DNA of 64,000 nt from Atkinsonella hypoxylon (lineage: Eukaryota > Ascomycota > Sordariomycetes > Hypocreales > Clavicipitaceae). Below, piece after piece: positions 20,526-31,903 of this stretch. Position numbers and translations under genes: made by a program. The notes under the pieces are model-generated. The model had not been told where the DNA came from. It searched no databases and was given only the letters and a program-made list of their open reading frames with translations. The stretch is taken from NCBI GenBank assembly GCA_000729835.1, contig JFHB01000015.1, positions 124,001-188,000 of the forward strand, given 5' to 3'. How positions within the stretch are numbered: the first letter of the stretch is position 1; the number at the start of each line of letters is the position of its first letter.

Positions 20526-21217
20526 TATTGAAAATAATAGGGATTACAGGACTAGATAGAAGAGGGTAGTGGTCTCTTATATTTAGCACCTGTAATTGCT
20601 CCTAGCAATTATTACGTAGTAGAAGCAGCAACGGCCTAAATTAAGCTGTAGTGTATAGTACTAAATCACGTAGAGGCAATAGATAACTGTAATAGTAGTA
20701 TCTTTATATTAAGAGCGCTGTAACGAACAGTAAGGGTAGGATCTTGAATCTTTCCAGTCCCTTATAGACCCTTTAACTATATTAGCGGGCTGTAGTCGCT
20801 AGAAGGGGCTTGTAGGTTACTTTATAATTTCCGCAAAAAGATTTACTATATAAAAACAAAAAAATTAACTCACGGCTATACAAACGAGATGCCTACGTGT
20901 ACAATTTAACAAATTCCACTAATAATAAGCAACCCTTATAAGCAACTCTATTTAACAATTATACTATTAGATAGCCCTAATTCTTAGCTTTCGAATAGTA
21001 TACTTCTTGAATTTCTACTATTGCTAGTTGTAGAGAAAATCGCAGTTAAAGTTAACTATAGGTTAGGCAACTTTGCCTTAGTTAATTCTAGATGTTTCGC
21101 ATCTAGTAACAGCGATATCTCTACCAAAAATCAACGTAACAAGACCTAATAAGGGTCACGTGATAGAGCAACTAGTAGGCATAAAAATAGGCTATACAGG
21201 GTAGCTTATTTTTAACA
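20526..21217 (-). repeat. C1 5' LTR (692 bp)
   Basis: Same sequence as the C1 3' LTR with transition differences. It faces the C2 5' LTR at 21,586 in inverted orientation across a 368-base spacer. Confidence 0.9.
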
Positions 21218-21585
21218 ATTAATTTAAAGAAGAAAATATTCTTAATTACTTAACTAGCTTTAAGCTAAAAATAGAGACCTTATTTATTCTAAAGGAAAAC
21301 TAATAGAAAATATTTATTTATTATATTAACCTATTAATCTATAAGTATATAAAGGTTATTTATACCTTATATAATTAAAAAGAAGCTAAAAAGTAGCTTT
21401 TACTTTAGTATAAAGCTACTCCTTAGAATTAAAAGAAGTAAGCTAATAAGAAGCTTAAAGACCTAAAGAGAAACTATTTAAGGACTATAAAGAATACTCT
21501 CTATTAGCTTTAAGAACATTAAGCTACTATAATTAGCGCTAAGCTCTATATATAGCGTAGTATAACCTCTTAGTCTAATTATATT
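21218..21585 (+). mobile_element. G0: family-G gypsy gag fragment, left piece
   Basis: Matches G1 around 37,837-38,207 nearly base for base (AACTAGCTTTAAGCTAAA, then the CTTTAGTATAAAGCTACT region). It is the host of the C2 insertion and resumes on the other side of C2 at 29,394. Its 5' part, which should lie left of 21,218, is absent. Confidence 0.8.
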
Positions 21586-22277
21586 TGTTAAAAATAAGCT
21601 ACCCTGTATAGCCTATTTTTATGCCTACTAGTTGCTCTATCACGTGACCCTCATTAGGTCTTGTTACGTTGATTTTTGGTAGAGATATCGCTGTTACTAG
21701 ATGCTAAACATCTAGAATCGACTAAGGCAAAGTTGCCTAACCTATAGTTAACTTTAACAGCGATTTTCTCTACAACTAGCAATAGTAGAAATTTAAGAAG
21801 TATACCATTTAAAAGCTAAGAATTAGGGCTATCTAATAGTATAATTGTTGGATAGAGTTGCTTATAAGGGTTGCTTGTTATTAGTGGAATTTGTTAAATT
21901 GTACATGTAGGCGTCTCGTTTATATAGCTATAAGTTGATTTTTTTGTTTTTATATAGTAAATCTTTTTGCAGAAATTATAAAGTAGCCTACAAGCCCCTT
22001 CTAGCGACTACAGCCTGCCAATATAGTTAGAGGGTCTATAAAAGACTAGAAAGATTTAAGATTCTACCTTTACTTGTTCGTTACAGCGCTCTTAATATAA
22101 AGATACTACTATTACAGTTATCTATTGCCTCTACGTAATCTATACTATACACTACAGCTTGATTTAGGCCGCTGCTGCTTCTACTACGTAATAATTGCTA
22201 GGAGCAATTATAGGTACTAAATATAAGAGACCACTACCCTCTTCTATTTAGTCCTGTAATCCCTATTATTTTTAATA
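21586..22277 (+). repeat. C2 5' LTR (692 bp)
   Basis: TGTTAAAAATAAG... to ...TTTTTAATA. It includes a TCACGTGA palindrome, a TTTATATAG TATA-like box about 380 bases in, and several hairpin-forming palindromes (AGGCAAAGTTGCCT; CTAGATG/CATCTAG; TAATTGC/GCAATTA). Confidence 0.9.
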
Positions 22278-22288
22278 GGTTATAAGCC
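22278..22288 (+). other. C2 primer-binding site
   Basis: GGTTATAAGCC follows the LTR directly; the same is at 30,940 in C3, and on the minus strand at 20,525-20,515 in C1. It resembles the Drosophila copia site GGTTATGGGCCC (an internal initiator-tRNA-Met match) after G-to-A changes, which suggests half-tRNA priming. Confidence 0.6.
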
Positions 22289-23216
22289 TAGAAGACCTAT
22301 CTGCAAGCTGTTAGCCCGCTGAAATCTACTATTGTGTACTGTATTACTCACTAGAAGCTATATTAAGACCTACGCTAGCAGCTATTGCTGTTATTAGTAG
22401 CTTGCTAGAAGCTATTAATACCTGCTGCACACACATTACTAGCTACTATACTAGTGTTTTCATTCTGCCCACTCTATGCCTCCTGCACTAGTCCTATGCA
22501 CCTAGTGCATACACACTTTTAAAGCTATTCTTAATAGCTAGGTTCTATTGTTGCACAATATTAAAATATATATATCTATATACATTACATTCGCACTGCA
22601 AATTGTTTTATTAGGCACTGCCTAATTAATTATTTCCATTAAGAAATAAGCTTAGCGCTGCACTATATCGCTTGTTGTTGTGCTGTTATCTTATATATTG
22701 TGCACTCTATGCACCTCTGTTAGTAGCTATACTACAATTTATAGTGCACGCCTAACAGCTCTTGTTGCAGATATTCCTATGTTTTCGGTTGCAGAATCAA
22801 TTTATATAGTAATCCCACTGGTTAGGATTTTAAAGTAGGAATTAGCTAGATATCCCTAAATTAGCTGTGCCTAGGTCTCTACTAATTTATTAGAACCTAA
22901 TTAGAGAAGAATCTCCTGAATTTTTTGGCTAAAAATAGCTAGAACCTGTGTTTTGTGCCCCTCGCGACCGCTTGTTAATCTAGTCTACTATATAAATTGT
23001 ATGTATATATAGATCGCAATACAACGCAGCCTTTAGAGCCCGTTATACCTATTACAAAAGAAATTGGAGAAAAATCTTAGTATAATTTCTGAAAATATAG
23101 AGCACTTCTAGCCTATATTTAGTAAGAATTATTATTGTTATTTACTACTATTTCCACTGTAATTAGGCTATAATTAGCTATAAAGTGCGTTAAATTAGCT
23201 ATTAAAATCCTTAAAA
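22289..23216 (+). other. C2 untranslated leader
   Basis: About 930 bases between the primer site and the gag ATG, without a coding frame. It is unusually long for a copia leader and is present in C1 and C3 as well, so it belongs to the family. Confidence 0.6.
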
Positions 23217-26200
23217 ATGGCACTAAAAGGAACAGGCAAGGGAAAGAGCACAAGCCCTAAACGGGGTAGTAGTTCTAGTACACTAGCTACAGCTGCTACT
23301 AGCTTTCCTAGTCCAGCAAGGTCCCCCCCTCAGCCAGTAGATTCCTCTTCCAATAAAGAAGATTATATAGCTAAGAAGGCTCTAAAAGAAGCTAGATTAG
23401 CTTTTAAAAGAGTAGTGCAAGTCTATAATGTTTAAGCTAATCTAAAAGCTTAAATAGATAAGCAACAAGAGACCCTAAATAGATTTATTAGGTATAGTGA
23501 AGCAAAACAAAGCTAAAATGAAGGTAATATAGCTAATTTACTAAGTAAATTAGATACTATAATTACATCTATAGGTAATCTCTCTATAGGGTCTCCCTCT
23601 AAGGTAGTAGATCCTATTACTTCTAAAAGAGCTTCTAAAGTCTCTTTTAAAGCCCCTAAACCTTCTAGTTCCTCTAATAGTGCTACTTTTCTGCCTACTT
23701 TTAATAAAGGCACTATAAAAGAGTTAAATAAGAAGGTCTACTCTATTCTAGAGGCTGCTAAGCTAAAAGGCCCTAAAAATTTTAAACAGTAGAAGCAAGC
23801 TTTAACTATTTAATTTAGGGCACTAGGATTCCCTTAATTTATTAATAATCCTAGTATAGCTAGTACTTTAGTAGATTTAGAGCAAGCTATTATCCTTATA
23901 ATTATAAGAGATAGTTGCTAATCTAGACCTTAAGCTGCTATAAGCTAGCATAAGTCCCCTGTAGATGCCTATAACGTTCTAGTTAAGCAGTATTTGCAGA
24001 GTGCTAAAATACAATGTAGTACGCTATATGCTAGTTATTATAACTTATCGTTTTTGAACTATAAGGGATCTTTAGAGGCCTTTAATGCTGAATTTAATAA
24101 TTTACTAGCTAGATTACAGCTCTATAGTGTAGCTATTAATCCTATTGACTAGGTAAATTATTATATTAATGCTTTAAAGAAGACCTTCCCTAGCTAGGCT
24201 AAACAGCAGCGATATTCTATTAGAGCTGCTAGAGCATAAGGTCTATCTGTAAAAATACTGAATTTACAGTTCCTTATAGCTGATTTATTAGAAGAACAAA
24301 GAGATAAAAGCTCCTCTATATCTAAAGCTCTTAGTTATAAAGCTTCTAACTCTAATAGTTCTAATAATAATAAGGCTAATTAAGGAAAGAATCCTCTTAA
24401 TTAGAAGAAGAATTCTAACGATTTTAATTCTAACGATTCTAATGCCTCTAAAGATAAAGATACAGATAAAGCCTCTAAGAATAAGAAGAAGTAGAAGGGC
24501 CGAAAAAGAAGTAATAAAAACTCTAGGAATAAGGATAGAGAAGCTGCTTTTACTATAGGTTGTTATAACCTATTCACTAGCAACTAGAATACTATAGAAT
24601 CTAATGATTCTAGCAGTTCTAGTAGTGATAATTCTTACGATTTAGATACAGAATCTACTACTAGTGATACTAGTACTACTAGTAATAATACCCCTTCTTT
24701 TAACTATTCTAATGGAATAATTAAAAACTCCTTACTATACAATATAGGTTCTACCTGTTATATAGTTAACAATAAGGCATTTTTTAGGACTTTTAAGCCT
24801 ATAAAAAAGGGTAAAACCGCGCCTATTGCTACTGGAGGAGGTCCTATTTATCCTAAAGGACAGGGAACTACTGTATTTTAGGTACTAGTTAGTACAAATC
24901 CAGCTAAATACAGGCCTTTAGCTCTAAAGGATGCTCTGTATTGCCTAGGTTTAGATACCAACCTAATTAGTAGTCTAAAGCACTATTTAATAGGGGGCAC
25001 TCTCCTTAGAAATCAGCTATTTCTAGCTGATAGAAGCTGCTGTAGGCTTCTAAATCCTAAAAAGCATAGTTTCTTCTTATAGCTTAAGGGGCAAGAGACC
25101 CCTAGAGTGTATAAAAACTACGCAAATCTCTCTTATATAGGATTTAGTAGTTATAATAGCGGTTATAATGCTAGTTATCCTATAGAGGTTTAAATCCCTC
25201 AACAGCCTAGTTTTAATCCTAAGGAATATAGCTGTATCAAGGAATTATCTAATTTTAAAGAAGAAGATAATACTAATAACGATGTTATAGAGCCATTAGC
25301 CCTAGTTCCTAAACGGGCTCCTAGTTAGATTCCTTCTAATAACAGGGATTTAGAAGGTCTAAATCCTAAGTTGCTGGATATTAGAGGAAATAGCCGTCTA
25401 GATCCCTTAAACGAGGCTTGTGGTTCTTAAGAGATCTAGCAAGATAGGGAGCAACAGGAAGCTAGCTCTAATAATAATTCTAGTAGTATAAATCCTACTG
25501 CTTCTTCTTTCTATAAGAAGCTTATAGAATTAGCTGCTACTTAGCACGTTAGATTAGGGCATATAGGACTCCCTTTACTAAAGAAGACTGCTTCTATTAC
25601 TAAAGGTATTCCTAATTTTACAAAAATCAAGGAAAAGGATTTTAACTGCCTAGCTTACAACTAAGCTAAAGCTGTTAGAAGACCTAGCAAGTATGCTATT
25701 CCTAACCCCTCTAGATGTTTAGATATTATAGAGGGAGATACTGTTAAAATAAAGCCTATACTGTACAATAAGAGGCCTCTAGTTCTTTTTCTAATTAATA
25801 GAAAATTACAGTATAAGTGGTCTTTTAATCTAGCTAATAAAGAGGGTTCTACTCTCTATAGCTATATTAAAGGCTTCTTTAAGGAATTAAAAAACCAGTA
25901 TAACTGCTACCCTAAACACCTTTATTTTAATAGTAGTACAGAAATCGATACTAGGTTGCAAGCTTAGCTATCTTCTAAGGGTATTTGCTTTAGCACCTCT
26001 TGCCTCTATATTTATAAACAGAATAGGCTAATAGAGAGAGCTATAAGGGTACTTCTAGACCGTTTACGTGCTACTCTACAGTAGTTACAATTACCTCTAT
26101 ATCTATAGTCTTACATCCTTTCTACTATAGTGGATTTAGTTAATACTACTGCGAATAGTACTAAACTACTAAGTCCTAAACAGCTATATCTAGCTAATTT

Positions 26201-28540
26201 AGAGCCTTCTAGGACCTATAAGCCTGATTTTACTAAAATAAGGGCTATAGGCTCCTATTGCGAAGTTCTAATTCCTTTAGAACAACAATCTAGGTTGCAG
26301 AAGCTAGCTAAAAGAACTATTCCTAGTAGACTTTTAGCTACACTAGGTTCTAATGTATATCTAATATACATCCCCTCTAAACGAGCTGTTATAAAGACTA
26401 GCTTCGTTAAAATTATAGAAGGAATAGGTCCTATTTCACAGGGCATCCCTAAGGTTCCTATTAGTTCTATAGTAGATAATCCTTTAGAGGGAGAAATCGA
26501 TAACTAGCAATTAGTGGATAATTATACTCCTAAGTATCCTTATCCTAGTTATCTAGATGTGCTAAATTATCCACTAGAACCTATAGATTAAGCTCTTCTA
26601 CTAAGCAACCCTATAGAAGCTATAGAGGCCCCTAAAGCCCCTATACCTATAGAAACACCTATAGAAGCTACTATAGAAGCTAAAGCTAATGCTAATGCTA
26701 TAGATTTAGATAGAGATATATTTTCCTTAATTAAGGATCTATGCTTTAAGGCAAGGACTAAAGCAGCTATTACTTCTAATAGTAATAAGGATGAACTTCC
26801 TAATACGTAGAAGCAAGCCCTAAAAAGCTCTGCTAAGCAGCATTGGATAGAAGCTACCTATAGCAAATTTAAGCAGCTATTAGCTGCTAGAACCTTTAAA
26901 TTTATAGGGAAAGACTAAGTACCTAAGGGCCGAAGAGTTCTAAAGAATAGGCTTGTTTATAGGCTAAAAAAGGATAAAGAAAATAATCCTATAAAATATA
27001 AGGCCTGCCTTGTTGCTAAGGGATTTATGCAAATAGAAGGTTAAGACTATCTAGAGACCTTTGCTGCAACTAGTATTCCTTCTAGCTAGCGTATATTATT
27101 AGCTCTTGCAGCTTTTAATAACTAGGAAGTCGAGCAAATCGATTTTATAGGAGCGTTTTTAAATAGCAAGCTAAAAGAAGCTATTTATATAGAAATCCTA
27201 GATGGATTCGTTGAATTTGCAGAGCAAGCATTGCTATTAGTAGCTAAGCTACTAAAAAGCTGTAATTACAAGCCCTCTAAAGAGCAAGTAATTAAGCTAG
27301 AAAAATCCCTCTATAGTCTAAAGCAAAGTTATAGAGAATAGCAGCAAATTCTAACAGAATTACTTTAAAAGCATAGATTTAAACCTCTTATATTAAACCT
27401 AGCAGTCTTTTATAACCTAGCTACATCTACATATATTGCTACTTATGTAAATAACTGTCTTCTAATTGGTTTAAATCTAAGCTATATTAACAAGCTAAAG
27501 AAGCTATTACATAAAGCTTATCCAATAGAAGATAGAGGACCAGCAGAATTCTTTCTAGGCGTTTAAATCACCTATAATAGGTCTAAAAGGTCTATTAAAA
27601 TCTATTAATCTTAATATATCCTTAAAGCCCTAGAGAGATTCAAAATGCTAGATGCTAAGCCAGCTTCTATCCCTATATAGCCAGGAATTCTAAAGCAACT
27701 AGTTATAAAACTTCTCTTAAAATCCGATTATAAGCTTTATTAGAGCATAATAGGCACTATAATGTACCTAATGTTGCTAACTAGGGCTAATATTGCCTTT
27801 TCCGTTCAGTAGTTATCAACCTTTCTAGCTAAGCTCTATATAGAGCACCTAAACGCCTCTAAGCACCTCCTAAGGTACTTAAGTGGTACTAGAAGCTTTA
27901 CTATTATTTATAAGCATTCTATACCACTAGGGTCTTCTTCTAAAGCTTCTAGCTCTAAAGAAGTACTTAAGACCCTCCTTAGTTATTGCAATAGCGATTT
28001 TGCTAGTGACAAAGTCTCTTCTAAATCAACCTATACTTATCTATATAAGCTAGCTAGTGGACCTATTAGCTAGAAATCAAAGAAAGCTAGTACTATTGCT
28101 CTTTCTACATTAGAAGCAGAATCTAATGCATTATCTAAAGCTATAAGGGAATTAGAGTAGCTCTACAGCCTTTTTAAGGAGATAAAGCTGCCTTTAACCC
28201 CTCCTATTCCTATTAGGTGTAATAATTAAGGCGCTATAGTTACTGCTTACAACCTAACGTTGTATAGTAGAACTAAGCACACCCTTTTGAAGTTTAACTA
28301 CATTAGGGAAAAGATTTATAAAGGTATAGCTAAGGTTAGTTATATTAATACAAATTAGATGCTAGCAGATAGCCTAACTAAGCCTCTTGCTATTTAAAAG
28401 CATTAACAATTCATTAAGTTACTAGAGCTTTCTAGCTAGCTTATAAAAGCAACAAAAACACTCGAAAAATCGAAAAGCAACGAAAAACAGTTAAAAATCG
28501 AAAAACAACAAAAACAATTAACAACAACTAGTTATATTTA
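23217..28540 (+). pseudogene. C2 gag-pol remnant
   Basis: The gag ATG at 23,217 is intact, followed by a Ser/Lys-rich N-terminus (GKGKSTSPKRGSSSS) that is open for 72 codons. The order is copia-like: gag; integrase zinc region at about 25,540-25,680 (HVRLGHIGLPLL, with paired Cys partly lost); integrase core; a long linker, including the open stretch 26,130-26,507; RT from about 26,930 (SLYSLKQS near 27,310) with YVNNCLLIG at 27,441-27,470 in place of YVDD; and RNase H (about 27,770-28,230). Dozens of TAG/TAA codons and the lost RT aspartates make it non-functional. The end point is approximate. Confidence 0.88.
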
Positions 28541-28701
28541 ACTATAACTACCCTGGAATTGCTGGAATTAGTTATGTTATTAGTTATGTTATTTAGTCCT
28601 GTTATTAGTACTGTATTTCATTAGTTAATTCTAACTTAGATATCCTTTAAAGGAGCTAAGTTGCTTATAGAACTAGTTACTTCTTATATTTCTAGAGGGA
28701 G

Positions 28702-29393
28702 TGTTAAAAATAAGCTACCCTATATAGCCTATTTTTATGCCTACTAGTTGCTCTATTACGTAACCCTTATTAGGTCTTGTTACGTTAATTTTTAGTAGAG
28801 ATATCGCTGTTACTAGATGCTAAACATCTAGAATCGACTAAGGCAAAGTTGCCTAACCTATAGTTAACTTTAACAGCGATTTTCTCCACAACTAGCAATA
28901 GTAGAAATTCAAGAAGTATACCATTCGAAAGCTAAGAATTAGGGCTATCTAATAGTATAATTGTTAGATAGAGTTGCTTATAAGGGTTGCTTGTTATTAG
29001 TGGAATTTGTTAAATTGTGCACGTAGGCGTCTCGTTTGTATAGCTGTAAGTTGATTTTTTTGTTTTTATATAGTAAATCTTTTTGCGGAAATTATAAAGT
29101 AGCCTACAAGCCCCTTCTAGCGACTACGGCCTGCCGATATAGTTAGAGGGTCTATAAGGGACTAGAAAGATTCGAGATTCTACTCTTACTTATTCGTTAC
29201 AGCGCTCTCAATATAAAGATACCACTATTACAGTTATCTATTGCCTCTACGTGATCTATACTATACACTACAGCTTGATTTAGGCCGCTGCTGCTTCTAC
29301 TACGTGATAATTGCTAGGAGCAATTACAGGTACTAAATATAAGAGACCACTACCCTCTTCTATCTAGTCCTGTAATCCCTATTATTTTCAATA
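28702..29393 (+). repeat. C2 3' LTR (692 bp)
   Basis: Preceded by the purine tract AGAGGGAG and followed by the ATATT target duplication. It keeps TTTTCAATA at its end where the 5' LTR has TTTTTAATA. Confidence 0.92.
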
Positions 29394-30248
29394 ATATTTA
29401 TAAGGCCTTACTAAATACTATACTTACTAGCTTTATAGATTAAATAAAAGTTACTAAAGCTAAGTTTATTATAATGCTCTATAGAGAGTTATTAGAGCAG
29501 TTTAGCTAGTATATATAAGCTAAAATAGAGCTAGAAAACCGTAATTCTAAACTCTATAATAATAGAAGGGAGTACCTTTATATACCTTTAAGTAGAAGAA
29601 GTCTTAAGTATTATAGTATAAGTAATTTTAGTTATAAAGCTAAAGAAATTATATAGTCTATTTTAGAAGTAAAAGATTAAATAGATAATTTAACCTAAAA
29701 GTTTAAAGATATAAAGATTATATTTATAAAGTAAGTAGTTTTAAAGATAAATATTATAAAGCTTTTTAAAGAGAAATTTAGAAAGAAAAAGAAAGAAAAG
29801 TAGAATATATATATTAACGCTATTAATATATATAATAATGCTTAAAGCTTTAGAACCTATATAACTAGAAGCTATATAAGGCAGTATTACTACTATTACT
29901 GTAGTAAGAAAGGTTATTATATAGATTAATACTAGTTTTACTAGTATAACAATAAGATTAGCTTTATAAAGTATAATTAAAGAGTAAGCATCTTAACAGT
30001 AGAATTAAATAATTTAGTGCTATTTATTCTTATATAAAGCTTCCTTAGTATAGAAAGTTGTCTTTATAGGCTTATAGTGTTCTAGGTTAATTATTTTAAC
30101 TACTATATTATAAAATAGTATTATTCTTAAGTTAAGGAATTTAGTAAGAAAACGTTAAACTATTAGAAGCTTAATAAAAAAGAGAAAGAAACATTAGATT
30201 AAATCTTTAATAAGATTAATATTTCTAATTATTGCTTAATATAGATTC
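29394..30248 (+). mobile_element. G0: family-G gypsy gag fragment, right piece
   Basis: Continues the G0 sequence after C2 and matches G1 38,203-39,060 (ATAAGGCCTTACT, then a TATTACTATAGTAAGAAAGG zinc-finger-like region). It is cut at 30,248 by C3. All frames are broken. Confidence 0.8.
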
Positions 30249-30939
30249 TGTTAAAAATAAGCTACCCTGTATAGCCTATTTTTATGCCTACTAGTTGCTC
30301 TATCACGTGACCCTCATTAGGTCTTGTTACGTTGATTTTTGGTAGAGATATCGTTGTTACTAGATGTAAACATCTAGATTTAACTAAGGCAAAGTTGCCT
30401 AACCTATAGTTAACTTTAACTGCGATTTTCTCTACAACTAGCAATAGTAGAAATTCAAGAAGTATACTATTTAAAAGCTAAGAATTAGGGCTATCTAATA
30501 GTATAATTGTTAGATAGAGTTGCTTATAAGGGTTGCTTGTTATTAGTAGAATTTATTAAATTGTGCATATAGGCGTCTTGTTTGTATAGCTGTAAGTCGA
30601 TTTTTTTGTTTTTATATAGTAAATCTTTTTACAGAAATTATAAAGTAGCTTATAAGCCCCTTCTAGCAACTACAGCCCACTAATATAGTTAGAGGGTCTA
30701 TAAGGGACTGGAAAGATTCGAGATCCTACCCTCACTTATTCGTTATAGCGCTCTCAATATAAAGATACCACTATTACAGTTATCTATTGCCTCTACGTGA
30801 TCTATACTATACACTACAGCTTAATTTAGGCCGCTGCTGCTTCCACTACGTGATAATTGCTAGGAGCAATTATAGGTACTGAATATAAGAGACTACTACC
30901 CTCTTCTATCTAGTCCTGTAATCCCTATTATTTTTAAAA
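30249..30939 (+). repeat. C3 5' LTR (691 bp)
   Basis: The same LTR as in C2, ending TTTTTAAAA directly before GGTTATAAGCC. Confidence 0.9.
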
Positions 30940-31903
30940 GGTTATAAGCCCAGAAGACCTATCTGCAAGCTGTTAGCCCGCTGAAAATCTACTATTGTGT
31001 ACTGTATTACCCACTAGAAGCTATATTAAGACCTGCGCTAGCAGCTATTGCTGCTAAAAATTAGTAGCTTGCTGGAAGCTATTAATACCTGCTGCACACA
31101 CATCGCTAGCTACTATACTGGTGTTTTTATTCTGCCCACCCTATGCCTTCTGCACTAGTCCTATGCACCCTGTGCATATACACTTTTGAAGCTATTCTTA
31201 ATAGCTAGGTTCTATTGTTGCGCAACATTAAAATATATACATCTACACACATTACATTTGCACTGCAAATCGTTTTATTAGGCACTGCCTAATTAATTAT
31301 TTCTATTAAGAAATAAGCTTAGCGCTGCACTGCATCGCTTGTTGTTGTGCTGTTATCTTATATATTGTGCACCCTATGCACCTTTATTAGTAGCTATACT
31401 ACAATTTGTAGTGCACGCCTAACAGCTCTTATTGTAGATATTCCTGTGTTTTCGGTTGCAGAATTAATTTATGTAGTAATCCTACCGGTTAGGATTTTAA
31501 AGTAGGAATTAGCTAGATATCCCTAAATTAGCTGTGCCTAGGTCTCCACTAATTTATTGGAACCTAATTGGAGAAGAATCTCCTGAATTTTTTAGCTAAA
31601 AATAGCTAGAACCTATGTTTTATGCCCCTCGCAACCGCTTGTTAATCTAGTCTGCTATACAAATTGTATGTATATATAGATCGCGATACAACGCAGCCTT
31701 TAGAGCCTATTATACCTGTTACAAAAGAAATTGGAGAAAAATCTTAGTATAATTTCTGAAGATATAGAGCACTTCTAGGCCTATAATAGAGCAATCTATT
31801 GATATCTAGTAGAGGTTATTACTGTTATTTACTACCTTTTCCACTGTAATTTAAGCTATAATTAGCTATAAAGAGCGTTAAATTAGCTATTAAAACCCTT
31901 AAA

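Larger units (their letters stand above)
13403..21217 (-). mobile_element. C1: Ty1/copia-type LTR retrotransposon, reversed, RIP-inactivated
   Basis: A structurally full element of 7.8 kb on the minus strand: 3' LTR 13,403-14,096, internal region 14,097-20,525, 5' LTR 20,526-21,217. Next to the 3' LTR is the purine tract (CTCCCTCTAGA in + orientation); next to the 5' LTR is the primer site GGTTATAAGCCC read on the minus strand. Its left flank (ATATC) and right flank (ATTAA) do not match, so no target duplication survives; the right flank is family-G gag sequence, the left is not, which suggests a rearrangement at one end. Confidence 0.9.
21586..29393 (+). mobile_element. C2: complete Ty1/copia-type retrotransposon, RIP-inactivated
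   Basis: 7,808 bp in length: 5' LTR 21,586-22,277, primer site at 22,278, leader, gag-pol, purine tract AGAGGGAG, 3' LTR 28,702-29,393. It is flanked by the 5-base duplication ATATT (21,581-21,585 and 29,394-29,398). The uninterrupted gypsy sequence in G1 has ACATT at this site. It inserted into G0. Both LTRs are 692 bp and differ mainly by transitions, as RIP would give, so LTR divergence should not be used directly as an age. Confidence 0.93.

Noticed and set aside
21586..29393. Dating C2 from LTR divergence
   Set aside because: Differences between its LTRs are mainly RIP-type transitions, so they do not measure time.
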